Shown here: one piece after another, positions 50,750 through 64,000 of the stretch | Layout: every line of letters begins with the position of its first letter | Position numbering within the stretch: the first letter of the stretch is position 1 | Assembly (NCBI GenBank): GCA_029721515.1 | Contig: CM056563.1 | Coordinates: 19,535,954 to 19,599,953 of the forward strand | Length of the DNA stretch: 64,000 bases | Source of the DNA: Synanceia verrucosa | Taxonomy: Eukaryota > Chordata > Actinopteri > Perciformes > Synanceiidae | Direction: 5' to 3' | Notes under the pieces: model-generated | Told to the model about the DNA's origin: nothing | What the model saw: the letters and a program-made list of their open reading frames with translations, nothing else | The model's database searches: none | Program-made: the position numbers and the translations under genes

Positions 50750-53700
50750 ATTGTAACATTTTTGACAGTATTAAATATACTGTCAAATCAGTTCTGTACA
50801 CATTTTTCCAACATATTATGCTATGAAGTCATTCAACACTGTAATAAGGCTTTCTGATGAATTTTTATGACATTTAAATTTTTTTGTCTTTTTTTTTTTT
50901 TACATTTTCAACATGCTATAGTATGACTTGTTTTCAACAATTTTCAACATGCAGTCAAATGTAGGTTTTTTTTCAACATATTCTGCTATGAAATCATTCA
51001 CCATGCTATTATAAGGCTTTCTGTTGAATTTTTATGACATTCCAAAATTGTCATTTTTTTTTAAATTTTTGGACATGCGATAGTATGACTTTTTTAGACA
51101 ATTTTCAACATGCTATCCAATGTATTTTTTGACACTTTTTTTCTGATATATTCTGCTACAACATGCTCTAATAAGGCTTTATGATGAATTTTTATGACAT
51201 TTTTAATTTTTTGACATTTTCGACATGCTACAGTATGACTTTTTAATGAGAATTTTCAACATGCTATAAATGTATTTTTTATAACTTTTTTCAACATATT
51301 CCGCTATGAAATCATTTAGGATATTCTAAGAAGGCTTCCTGATGAATTTTTATGACATTTTAAAATTTTTCATTTTTTGACATTTTCGACATGCTATAGT
51401 ATGACTTTTTCATGACAATTTTCAACATGCTTTAAATGTATTTTTTATAACTTTTTTTTTCAACATATTGTGCCATGAAATCATTCAACATATTCTAAGA
51501 AGGTTTCCTGATGAATTTTTATGACATTTTAAAATTTTTCATTTTTTGACATTTTCGACATGCTATAGTATGTCTTTTTCATGACAATTTTCAACATGCT
51601 TTAAATGTATTTTTTATAACGTTTTTTCAACATATTGTGCCATGAAATCATTCAACATATTCTAATAAGGCTTTCTGATGACTTTTTATGACATTTTAAA
51701 ATTTTTCATTTTTTGACATTTTCGACATGCTATAGTATGACTTTTTCATGACAATTTTCAACATGCTATAAATGTATTTTTTGTAACTTTTTTCAACATA
51801 TTCCGCTATGAAATCATTCAACATATTCTAATAAGGCTTTCTGATGAATTTTTATGACATTTAAAAATTTTTCATTTTTTGACTTTTTCGACATGCTATA
51901 GTCTGACTTTTTAATGAGAATTTTCAACATGCTATAAATGTATTTTTTATAACTTTTTTCAACATATTGTGCGATGAAATCATTCAACATATTCTAATAA
52001 GGCTTCCTGATGAATTTTTATGACATTTTAAAATTTTTCATTTTTTGACTTTTTCGACATGCTATAGTATGTCTTTTTAATGAGAATTTTCAACATGCTT
52101 TAAATGTATTTTTTATAACTTTTTTTCAACATATTGTGCCGTGAAATCATTCAACATATTCTAATAAGGCTTCCTGATGAATTTTTATGACATTTTAAAA
52201 TTTTTCATTTTTTGACTTTTTCGACATGCTATAGTATGTCTTTTTCATGGCAATTTTCAACATGCTATAAATGTATTTTTTATAACTTTTTTCAACATAT
52301 TGTGCTGTGAAATCATTCAACATATTCTAATAAGGCTTTCTGATGAATTTTTATGACATTTTAAAATTTTTCATTTTTTGACTTTTTCGACATGCTATAG
52401 TATGACTTTTTAATGAGAATTTTCAACATGCTATAAATGTATTTTTTATAACTTTTTTCAACATATTCCGCTATGAAATCATTCAACATATTCTAAGAAG
52501 GCTTCTTGATGAATTTTTATGACATTTTAAAATTTTTCATTTTTTGACTTTTTTGACATGCTATAGTATGTCTTTTTCATGGCAATTTTCAACATGCTAT
52601 AAATGTATTTTTTATAACTTTTTTCAACATATTGTGCTGTGAAATCATTCAACATATTCTAATAAGGCTTTCTGATGAATTTTTATGACATTTTAAAATT
52701 TTTCATTTTTTGACTTTTTCGACATGCTATAGTATGACTTTTTAATGAGAATTTTCAACATGCTATAAATGTATTTTTTATAACTTTTTTCAACATATTC
52801 CGCTATGAAATCATTCAACATATTCTAAGAAGGCTTCTTGATGAATTTTTATGATATTTTAAAATTTTTCATTTTTTGACTTTTTCGACATGCTATAGTA
52901 TGACTTTGTCATGGCAATTTTCAACATGCTATGAATGTATTTTTTATAACTTTTTTCAACATATTCCGCTATGAAATCATTCAATATATTCTAAGAAGGC
53001 TTCTTGATGAATCTTTATGATATTTTAAAATTTTTCATTTTTTGACTTTTTCGACATGCTATAGTATGTCTTTTTCATGACAATTTTCAACATGCTATAA
53101 ATGTATTTTTTGTAACTTTTTTCAACATATTCCGCTATGAAATCATTCAACATATTCTAATAAGGCTTTCTGATGAATTTTTATGACATTTAAAAATTTT
53201 TCATTTTTTGACTTTTTCGACATGCTATAGTCTGACTTTTTAATGAGAATTTTCAACATGCTATAAATGTATTTTTTATAACTTTTTTCAACATATTCTG
53301 CTATGAAATCATTCAAGATACTCCAATAAGACTTTCTGATGAATTCTTACGACATTTTAAAATTTTTCATTTTTTAACTTTTTCGACATGCTATAGTATG
53401 ACTTTTTCATGGCAGTTTTCAACATGCTTTAAATGTATTTTTTATAACTTTTTTCAACATATTGTGCGATGAAATCATTCAACATATTCTAAGACTTCCT
53501 GATGAATTTTTATGACATTTAAAATTTTTTCATTTTTTGACTTTTTCGACATGCTATAGTATGACTTTTTCATGGCAATTTTCAACATGCTATAAATGTA
53601 TTTTTTATAACTTTTTTCAACATATTGTGCTGTGAAATCATTCAACATATTCTAATAAGGCTTTCTGATGAATTTTTATGACATTTTAAAATTTTTCATT

Positions 53701-56700
53701 TTTTGACTTTTTCGACATGCTATAGTCTGACTTTTTAATGAGAATTTTCAACATGCTATGAATGTATTTTTTATAACTTTTTTCAACATATTCCGCTATG
53801 AAATCATTCAACATATTCTAAGAAGGCTTCTTGATGAATCTTTATGATATTTTAAAATTTTTCATTTTTTGACTTTTTCGACATGCTATAGTATGACTTT
53901 TTCATGGCAATTTTCAACATGCTATAAATGTATTTTTTATAACTTTTTTCAACATATTGTGCTGTGAAATCATTCAACATATTCTAATAAGGCTTTCTGA
54001 TGAATTTTTATGACATTTTCAAATTTTTCATTTTTTGACTTTTTCGACATGCTATAGTATGAATTTTTAATGAGAATTTTCAACATGCTATAAATGTATT
54101 TTTTATAACTTTTTTCAACATGTTCCGCTATGAAATCATTCAACATATTCTAAGAAGGCTTCCTGATGAATCTTTATGACATTTTAAAATTTTTCATTTT
54201 TGACTTTTTCGACATGCTATAGTATGACTTTTTAATGAGAATTTTCAACATGCTATAAATGTATTTTTTATAACTTTTTCAACATATTGTGCCATGAAAT
54301 CATTCAACATATTCTAATAAGGCTTTCTGATGAATTTTTATGACATTTTAAAATTTTTCATTTTTTGACTTTTTCGACATGCTATAGTATGTCTTTTTAA
54401 TGAGAATTTTCAACATGCTATAAATGTATTTTTTATAACTTTTTTTTCAACATATTGTGCCATGAAATCATTCAACATATTCTAATAAGGCTTCCTGATG
54501 AATTTTTATGACATTTTAAAATTTTTCATTTTTTGACTTTTTGGACATGCTATAGTCTGACTTTTTCATGACAATTTTCAACATTATTTAAATGTATTTT
54601 TTATAACTTTTTTTCAACATATTGTGCCATGAAATCATTCAACATATTCTAATAAGGCTTCCTGATGAATTTTTATGACATTTTAAAATTTTTCATTTTT
54701 TATCTTTTTCGACATGCTATAGTATGTCTTTTTCATGACAATTTTCAACATGCTTTAAATGTATTTTTTATAACTTTTTTCAACATATTGTGCAATGAAA
54801 TCATTCAACATATTCTAATAAGGCTTCCTGATGAATTTTTATGACATTTTAAAATTTTTCATTTTTTGACATTCTCGACATGCTATAGTATGACTTTTTC
54901 ATGGCAATTTTCAACATGCTATAAATGTATTTTTTATAACTTTTTTCAACATATTCCGCTATGAAATCATTCAACATATTCTAATAAGGCTTCTTGATGA
55001 ATTTTTATGACATTTTAAAATTTTTCATTTTTTGACATTTTCGACATGCTATAGTATGACTTTTTCATGGCAATTTTCAACATGCTATAAATGTATTTTT
55101 TATAACTTTTTTCAACATATTCCGCTATGAAATCATTCAACATATTCTAAGAAGGTTTCCTGATGAATTCTTACGACATTTTAAAATTTTCATTTTTTGA
55201 CTTTTTCGACATGCTATAGTATGACTTTTTAATGAGAATTTTCAACATGCTTTAAATGTATTTTTTATAACTTTTTTCAACATATTATGCAATGAAATCA
55301 GTCAACATATTCTAAGGCTTCCTGATGAATTTTTATGACATTTTAAATTTTTTCATTTTTTGACTTTTTCGACATGCTATAGTCTGACTTTTTCATGACA
55401 ATTTTCAACATGCTTTAAATGTATTTTTTATAACTTTTTTTTTCAACATATTGTGCCATGAAATCATTCAACATATTCTAAGAAGGCTTCCTGATGAATT
55501 CTTACGACATTTTAAAATTTTCATTTTTTGACTTTTTCGACATGCTATAGTATGTCTTTTTAATGAGAATTTTCAACATGCTTTAAATGTATTTTTTATA
55601 ACTTTTTTTTCAACATATTGTGCCATGAAATCATTCAACATATTCTAATAAGGCTTCCTGATGAATTTTTATGACATTTTAAAATTTTTCATTTTTTGAC
55701 TTTTTCGACATGCTATAGTATGTCTTTTTCATGGCAATTTTCAACATGCTATGAATGTATTTTTTATAACTTTTTTCAACATATTCCGCTATGAAATCAT
55801 TCAATATATTCTAAGAAGGCTTCTTGATGAATCTTTATGATATTTTAAAATTTTTCAATTTTTTACTTTTTCGACATGCTATAGTATGTCTTTTTCATGA
55901 CAATTTTCAACATGCTATAAATGTATTATTTGTAACTTTTTTCAACATATTCCGCTATGAAATCATTCAACATATTCTAATAAGGCTTTCTGATGAATTC
56001 TTACGACATTTTAAAATTTTCATTTTTTGACTTTTTCGACATGCTATAGTATGTCTTTTTCATGACAATTTTCAACATGCTATAAATGTATTTTTTATAA
56101 CTTTTTTCAACATATTCCGCTATGAAATAATTCAAAATATTCTAAGAAGGCTTCTTGATGAATTTTTATGATATTTTAAAATTTTTCATTTTTTGACTTT
56201 TTCGACATGCTATAGTATGTCTTTTTCATGACAATTTTCAACATGCTATAAATGTGTTTTTTTTAAACTTTTTTCAACATATTCCGCTATGAAATCATTC
56301 AACATATTCTAATAAGGCTTCCTGATGAATTTTTATGACATTTTAAAATTTTTCATTTTTTGACTTTTTTGACATGCTATAGTATGTCTTTTTCATGACA
56401 ATTTTCAACATGCTATAAATGTATTTTTTATAACTTTTTTCAACATATTCCGCTATGAAATCATTCAACATATTCTAAGAAGGCTTCTTGATGAATTTTT
56501 ATGATATTTTAAAATTTTTCATTTTTTGACTTTTTCGACATGCTATAGTATGTCTTTTTAACGAGAATTTTCAACATGCTTTAAATGTATTTTTTATAAC
56601 TTTTTTTTCTACATATTGTGCCATGAAATCATTCAACATACTCTAATAAGGCTTCCTGATGAATTTTTATGACATTTTAAAATTTTTCATTTTTGACTTT

Positions 56701-59700
56701 TTCGACATGCTATAGTATGTCTTTTTAATGACAATTTTCAACATGCTTTAAATGTATTTTTATAACTTTTTTCAACATATTGTGCCGTGAAATCATTCAA
56801 CATATTCTAATAAGGCTTTCTGATGAATTTTTATGATATTTTAAAATTTTTCATTTTTTGACTTTTTCGACATGCTATAGTATGTCTTTTTAATGAGAAT
56901 TTTCAACATGCTTTAAATGTATTTTTTATAACTTTTTTTTCTACATATTGTGCCATGAAATCATTCAACATACTCTAATAAGGCTTCCTGATGAATTTTT
57001 ATGACATTTTAAAATTTTTCATTTTTTGACTTTTTTGACATGCTATAGTATGACTTTTTCATGGCAATTTTCAACATGCTTTAAATGTATTTTTTATAAC
57101 TTTTTTCAACATATTCCGCTATGAAATCATTCAACATATTCTAATAAGGCTTTCTGATGAATTCTTACGACATTTTAAAATTTTCATTTTTTGACTTTTT
57201 CGACATGCTATAGTATGTCTTTTTAACGAGAATTTTCAACATGCTATAAATGTATTTTTTATAACTTTTTTCAACATATTGTGCGATGAAATCATTCAAC
57301 ATATTCTAATAAGGCTTTCTGATGAATTTTTATGACATTTTAAAATTTTTCATTTTTTGACATTTTCGACATGCTATAGTCTGACTTTTTCATGACAATT
57401 TTCAACATGCTTTAAATGTATTTTTTATAACTTTTTTTTCAACATATTGTGCCATTAAATCATTCAAAATATTCTAAGAAGGCTTCTTGATGAATTTTTA
57501 TGATATTTTAAAATTTTTCATTTTTTGTCTTTTTCGACATGCTATCTTATGACTTTGTCATGGCAATTTTCAACATGCTATAAATGTATTTTTATAACTT
57601 TTTTAAAAATATTCCGCTATGAAATCATTCAATATATTCTAAGAAGGCTTCTTGATGAATCTTTATGATATTTTAAAATTTTTCATTTTTTGACTTTTTC
57701 GACATGCTATAGTATGTCTTTTTAATGAGAATTTTCAACATGCTATAAATGTATTTTTATAACTTTTTTTCAACATATTGTGCCATGAAATCATTCAACA
57801 TATTCTAAGAAGGCTTCCTGATGAATTTTATGACATTTTAAAATTTTCATTTTTGACTTTTTAGACATGCTATAGTCTGACTTTTTCATGACAATTTTCA
57901 ACATGCTTTAAATGTATTTTTATAACTTTTTATTTCAACATATTGTGCCATGAAATCATTCAACATATTATAATAAGGCTTACTGATGAATTATTAAGAC
58001 ATTTTAAAATTTTCATTTTTGACTTTTTCGACATGCTATAGTATGACTTTTAATGAGAATTTTCAACATGCTTTAAATGTATTTTTTATAACTTTTTTCA
58101 ACATATTGTGCCATGAAATCATTCAACATATTCTAATAAGGCTTTCTGATGAATTTTTATGACATTTTAAAATTTTTCATTTTTTGACTTTTTCGACATG
58201 CTATAGTATGACTTTTTAATGAGAATTTTCAACATGCTATAAATGTATTTTTTATAACTTTTTTCAACATATTCTGCTATGAAATCATTCAAGATACTCC
58301 AATAAGGCTTTCTGATGAATTCTTACGACATTTTAAAATTTTCATTTTTTGACTTTTTCGACATGCTATAGTCTGACTTTTTCATGACAATTTTCAACAT
58401 GCTTTAAATGTATTTTTTATAACTTTTTTTTTCAACATATTGTGCCATGAAATCATTCAACATATTCTAAGAAGGCTTCCTGATGAATTCTTACGACATT
58501 TTAAAATTTTCATTTTTTGACTTTTTCGACATGCTATAGTATGTCTTTTTAATGAGAATTTTCAACATGCTTTAAATGTATTTTTTAGAACTTTTTTCAA
58601 CATATTGTGCGATGAAATCATTCAACATATTCTAATAAGGCTTCCTGATGAATTTTTATGACATTTTAAAATTTTTCATTTTTTGACTTTTTCGACATGC
58701 TATAGTATGACTTTTTCATGGCAATTTTCAACATGCTATAAATGTATTTTTTATAACTTTTTTCAACATATTCCGCTATGAAATCATTCAACATATTCTA
58801 ATAAGGCTTTCTGATGAATTTTTATGACATTTTAAAATTTTTCATTTTTTGACTTTTTCGACATGCTATAGTATGACTTTTTAATGAGAATTTTCAACAT
58901 GCTATAAATGTATTTTTTATAACTTTTTTCAACATATTCCGCTATGAAATCATTCAACATATTCTAAGAAGGTTTCCTGATGAATTCTTACGACATTTTA
59001 AAATTTTCATTTTTTGACTTTTTCGACATGCTATAGTATGTCTTTTTAATGAGAATTTTCAACATGCTTTAAATGTATTTTTTAGAACTTTTTTCAACAT
59101 ATTGTGCGATGAAATCATTCAACATATTCTAATAAGGCTTCCTGATGAATTTTTATGACATTTTAAAATTTTTCATTTTTTGACTTTTTCGACATGCTAT
59201 AGTATGACTTTTTCATGGCAATTTTCAACATGCTATAAATGTATTTTTTATAACTTTTTTCAACATATTGTGCTGTGAAATCATTCAACATATTCTAATA
59301 AGGCTTTCTGATGAATTTTTATGACATTTTAAAATTTTTCATTTTTTGACTTTTTCGACATGCTATAGTCTGACTTTTTAATGAGAATTTTCAACATGCT
59401 ATAAATGTATTTTTTGTAATTTTTTTCAACATATTGTGCTATGAAATCATTCAACATATTCTAATAAGGCTTTCTGATGAATTCTTACGACATTTTAAAA
59501 TTTTCATTTTTTGACTTTTTCGACATGCTATAGTATGTCTTTTTAATGAGAATTTTCAACATGCTTTAAATGTATTTTTTATAACTTTTTTTCAACATAT
59601 TGTGCTGTGAAATCATTCAACATATTCTAATAAGGCTTTCTGATGAATTTTTATGATATTTTAAAATTTTTCATTTTTTGACTTTTTCGACATGCTATAG

Positions 59701-62700
59701 TATGTCTTTTTAATGAGAATTTTCAACATGCTTTAAATGTATTTTTTATAACTTTTTTTTCAACATATTGTGCCATGAAATCATTCAACATATTCTAATA
59801 AGGCTTCCTGATGAATTTTTATGACATTTTAAAATTTTTCATTTTTTGACTTTTTCGACATGCTATAGTATGACTTTTTCATGGCAATTTTCAACATGCT
59901 ATAAATGTATTTTTTATAACTTTTTTCAACATATTCCGCTATGAAATCATTCAACATATTCTAAGAAGGCTTTCTGATGAATTCTTACGACATTTTAAAA
60001 TTTTCATTTTTTGACTTTTTCGACATGCTATAGTATGTCTTTTTAATGAGAATTTTCAACATGCTTTAAATGTATTTTTTATAACTTTTTTTTCAACATA
60101 TTGTGCGATGAAATCATTCAACATATTCTAAGAAGGCTTCCTGATGAATTTTATGACATTTTAAAATTTTCATTTTTGACTTTTTCGACATGCTATAGTC
60201 TGACTTTTTCATGACAATTTTCAACATGCTTTAAATGTATTTTTTATAACTTTTTTTTCAACATATTGTGCCATGAAATCATTCAACATATTCTAATAAG
60301 GCTTCCTGATGAATTTTTATGACATTTTAAAATTTTTCATTTTTTATCTTTTTCGACATGCTATAGTATGTCTTTTTAATGAGAATTTTCAACATGCTAT
60401 AAATGTATTTTTTATAACTTTTTTCAACATATTCCGCTATGAAATCATTCAACATATTCTAAGAAGGCTTCTTGATGAATCTTTATGATATTTTAAAATT
60501 TTTCATTTTTTGACTTATTCGACATGCTATAGTATGTCTTTTTCATGACAATTTTCAACATGCTATAAATGTATTTTTTGTAATTTTTTTCAACATATTC
60601 CGCTATGAAATCATTCAACATATTCTAATAAGGCTTTCTGATGAATTTTTATGATATTTTAAAATTTTTCATTTTTTGACATTTTCGACATGCTATAGTC
60701 TGACTTTTTCATGACAATTTTCAACATGCTTTAAATGTATTTTTTATAACTTTTTTTTCAACATATTGTGCCATGAAATCATTCAACATATTCTAAGAAG
60801 GCTTCTTGATGAATTTTTATGATATTTTAAAATTTTTCATTTTTTGACATTTTCGACATGCTATAGTCTGACTTTTTCACGACAATTTTCAACATGCTTT
60901 AAATGTATTTTTTATAACTTTTTTTTCAACATATTGTGCCATGAAATCATTCAACATATCCTAAGAAGGCTTCCTGATGAATTCTTACGACATTTTAAAA
61001 TTTTCATTTTTTGACTTTTTCGACATGCTATAGTATGTCTTTTTAAACAGAATTTTCAACATGCTTTAAATGTATTTTTTATAACTTTTTTCAACATATT
61101 CCGCTATGAAATCATTCAACATATTCTAATAAGGCTTTCTGATGAATTGTTACGACATTTTAAAATTTTCATTTTTTGACTTTTTCGACATGCTATAGTA
61201 TGTCTTTTTAACGAGAATTTTCAACATGCTTTAAATGTATTTTTTATAACTTTTTTCAACATATTGTGCGATGAAATCATTCAACATATTCTAATAAGGC
61301 TTCCTGATGAATTTTTATGACATTTTAAAATTTTTCATTTTTTGACTTTTTCGACATGCTATAGTATGACTTTTTCATGGCAATTTTCAACATGCTATAA
61401 ATGTATTTTTTATAACTTTTTTCAACATATTGTGCGATGAAATCATTCAACATATTCTAATAAGGCTTTCTGATGAATTTTTATGACATTTTAAAATTTT
61501 TCATTTTTTGACTTTTTTGACATGCTATAGTCTGACTTTTTAATGAGAATTTTCAACATGCTTTAAATGTATTTTTTATAACTTTTTTCAACATATTCCG
61601 CTATGAAATCATTCAATATATTCTAAGAAGGCTTCTTGATGAATCTTTATGATATTTTAAAATTTTTCATTTTTTGACTTATTCGACATGCTATAGTATG
61701 TCTTTTTCATGACAATTTTCAACATGCTATAAATGTATTTTTTGTAATTTTTTTCAACATATTCCGCTATGAAATCATTCAACATATTCTAATAAGGCTT
61801 CCTGATGAATTTTTATGACATTTTAAAATTTTTCATTTTTTGACTTTTTCGACATGCTATAGTATGTCTTTTTAACGAGAATTTTCAACATGCTATAAAT
61901 GTATTTTTATAACTTTTTCAACATATTGTGCGATGAAATCATTCAACATATTCTAATAAGGCTTTCTGATGAATTTTATGACATTTTAAAATTTTTCATT
62001 TTTGACTTTTGACATGCTATAGTCTGACTTTTTAATGAGAATTTTCAACATGCTTTAAATGTATTTTTATAACTTTTTTCAACATATTCCGCTATGAAAT
62101 CATTCAATATATTCTAAGAAGGCTTCTTGATGAATCTTTATGATATTTTAAAATTTTTCATTTTTTGACTTTTTCGACATGCTATAGTATGACTTTTTCA
62201 TGGCAATTTTCAACATGTTATAAATGTATTTTTTATAACTTTTTTCAACATATTCCGCTATGAAATCATTCAACATATTCTAATAAGGCTTTCTGATGAA
62301 TTTTTATGACATTTTAAAATTTTTCATTTTTTGACTTTTTCGACATGCTATAGTCTGACTTTTTAATGAGAATTTTCAACATGCTATAAATGTATTTTTT
62401 ATAACTTTTTTCAACATATTGTGCTATGAAATCATTCAACATATTCTAAGAAGGTTTCCTGATGAATTCTTACGACATTTTAAAATTTTCATTTTTTGAC
62501 TTTTTCGACATGCTATAGTATGACTTTTTCATGGCAGTTTTCAACATGCTTTAAATGTATTTTTTATAACTTTTTTCAACATATTGTGCGATGAAATCAT
62601 TCAACATATTCTAAGACTTCCTGATGAATTTTTATGACATTTTAAATTTTTTCATTTTTTGACTTTTTCGACATGCTATAGTATGACTTTTTCATGGCAA

Positions 62701-64000
62701 TTTTCAACATGCTATAAATGTATTTTTTATAACTTTTTTCAACATATTGTGCTGTGAAATCATTCAACATATTCTAATAAGGCTTTCTGATGAATTTTTA
62801 TGACATTTTAAAATTTTTCATTTTTTGACTTTTTCGACATGCTATAGTCTGACTTTTTAATGAGAATTTTCAACATGCTATAAATGTATTTTTTATAACT
62901 TTTTTCAACATATTCCGCTATGAAATCATTCAACATATTCTAATAAGGCTTTCTGATGAATTTTTATGACATTTAAAAATTTTTCATTTTTTGACTTTTT
63001 CGACATGCTATAGTCTGACTTTTTAATGACAATTTTCAACATGCTTTAAATGTATTTTTATAACTTTTTTTCAACATATTGTGCCATGAAATCATTCAAC
63101 ATATTCTAATAAGGTTTCCTGATGAATTTTTATGACATTTTAAAATTTTTCATTTTTTGACTTTTTCGACATGCTATAGTATGACTTTTTCATGACAATT
63201 TTCAACATGCTTTAAATGTATTTTTTATAACTTTTTTTTTCAACATATTGTGTCATGAAATCATTCAACATATTCTAAGAAGGCTTCCTGATGAATTCTT
63301 ACGACATTTTAAAATTTTCATTTTTTGACTTTTTCGACATGCTATAGTATGTCTTTTTAATGAGAATTTTCAACATGCTTTAAATGTATTTTTTATAACT
63401 TTTTTTTCAACATATTGTGCCATGAAATCATTCAACATATTCTAATAAGGCTTCCTGATGAATTTTTATGACATTTTAAAATTTTTCATTTTTTAACTTT
63501 TTCGACATGCTATAGTATGACTTTTTAATGAGAATTTTCAACATGCTATAAATGTATTTTTTATAACTTTTTTCAACATATTCCGCTATGAAATCATTCA
63601 ACATATTCTAAGAAGGCTTCCTGATGAATTTTTATGACATTTTAAATTTTTTCATTTTTTGACTTTTTCGACATGCTATAGTCTGACTTTTTCATGACAA
63701 TTTTCAACATGCTTTAAATGTATTTTTTATAACTTTTTTTTTCAACATATTGTGCCATGAAATCATTCAACATATTCTAAGAAGGCTTCCTGATGAATTC
63801 TTACGACATTTTAAAATTTTCATTTTTTGACTTTTTCGACATGCTATAGTATGTCTTTTTAATGAGAATTTTCAACATGCTTTAAATGTATTTTTTATAA
63901 CTTTTTTTCAACATATTGTGCCATGAAATCATTCAACATATTCTAATAAGGCTTCCTGATGAATTTTTATGACATTTTAAAATTTTTCATTTTTTTACTT
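50750..64000. repeat. AT-rich satellite array, about 166-bp monomer, about 80 copies
   Basis: The landmark GACATGCTATAG recurs at 52389, 52555, 52721, 52887, 53053, 53219 and 53385, spacing 166 bp each time, and continues to the right edge of the window. Each monomer contains in order GACATGCTATAGTATGACTT, a TTTTCAACATGCT box, AAATGTATTTTTTATAACTT, TTTTCAACATATT, GAAATCATTCAACATATTCT, AAGGCTTTCTGATGAATTTT and a TTTTAAAATTTTTCATTTTT run. Variants recur (GTGCCATG or CCGCTATG; ATGAGAATT, ATGACAATT or ATGGCAATT; TATAAATG or TTTAAATG). The leftmost 0.5 kb is clearly more divergent. No gene, spacer or transposon interrupts it. It extends beyond the window, so the full length is unknown. Confidence 0.97.

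Noticed and set aside
52380..52400. CENP-B box in the satellite (TTTTCGACATGC)
   Set aside because: Only the TTCG half fits. The CGGG half required by the consensus is absent from the monomer.
55824..56030. 68-codon frame in the satellite
   Set aside because: Chance opening created by small indels in monomers; the same frame is closed in neighbouring copies.
50750..64000. CRISPR array, because of the regular repeats
   Set aside because: Monomers are contiguous with no unique spacers, and the genome is a vertebrate one. It is a satellite.

Overview
The window is nuclear DNA from a ray-finned (teleost) fish, probably a percomorph. The basis is compact GT-AG introns, a fish-type type I collagen gene, teleost tRNA-derived SINEs, abundant TA/CA/GA microsatellites and a very long AT-rich satellite. 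No bacterial, organellar or viral gene was seen.

Layout. 1-7.7 kb: non-coding upstream DNA with a partial SINE-like repeat at the left edge. 7.7-26.8 kb (+): a complete fibrillar collagen gene, col1a1 (most likely the teleost col1a1a paralogue). It has a TATA promoter, the collagen start-codon stem-loop, 49 coding exons that join in phase to 1445 residues, and two poly(A) sites. 27.5-33.1 kb: four tandem copies of a 1.3-1.6 kb cassette. Each copy carries a (TA)n tract, a palindromic AT block, a 24-bp CT-rich VNTR and a conserved unique tail that could be spliced into a Ser-rich reading frame. 33.1-38.7 kb: intergenic DNA with a broken gene-like fragment, a 0.9 kb terminal-inverted-repeat transposon and a tRNA-derived SINE. 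38.7-43.1 kb (-): a five-coding-exon single-pass membrane protein with leucine-rich repeats (361 aa), with an orphan transmembrane-type exon further upstream. 45.3-50.2 kb (+): pex12, the peroxisomal RING E3 subunit (three coding exons, 365 aa), with a SINE and a large microsatellite hairpin in its first coding intron. 50.3-50.6 kb (+): a possible first coding exon of another gene. 50.75 kb to the right edge: an uninterrupted tandem array of a roughly 166-bp AT-rich satellite monomer, about 80 copies, with local higher-order duplications.

The three convincing genes are unrelated in function: extracellular matrix, cell-surface LRR protein, and peroxisome import. They form no pathway. The most unusual parts are the two amplified regions, the 1.3 kb cassette array just past the collagen gene and the satellite that may lie inside an intron of the gene after pex12. 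All calls come from reading the sequence and from knowledge of the families; no database search was possible.
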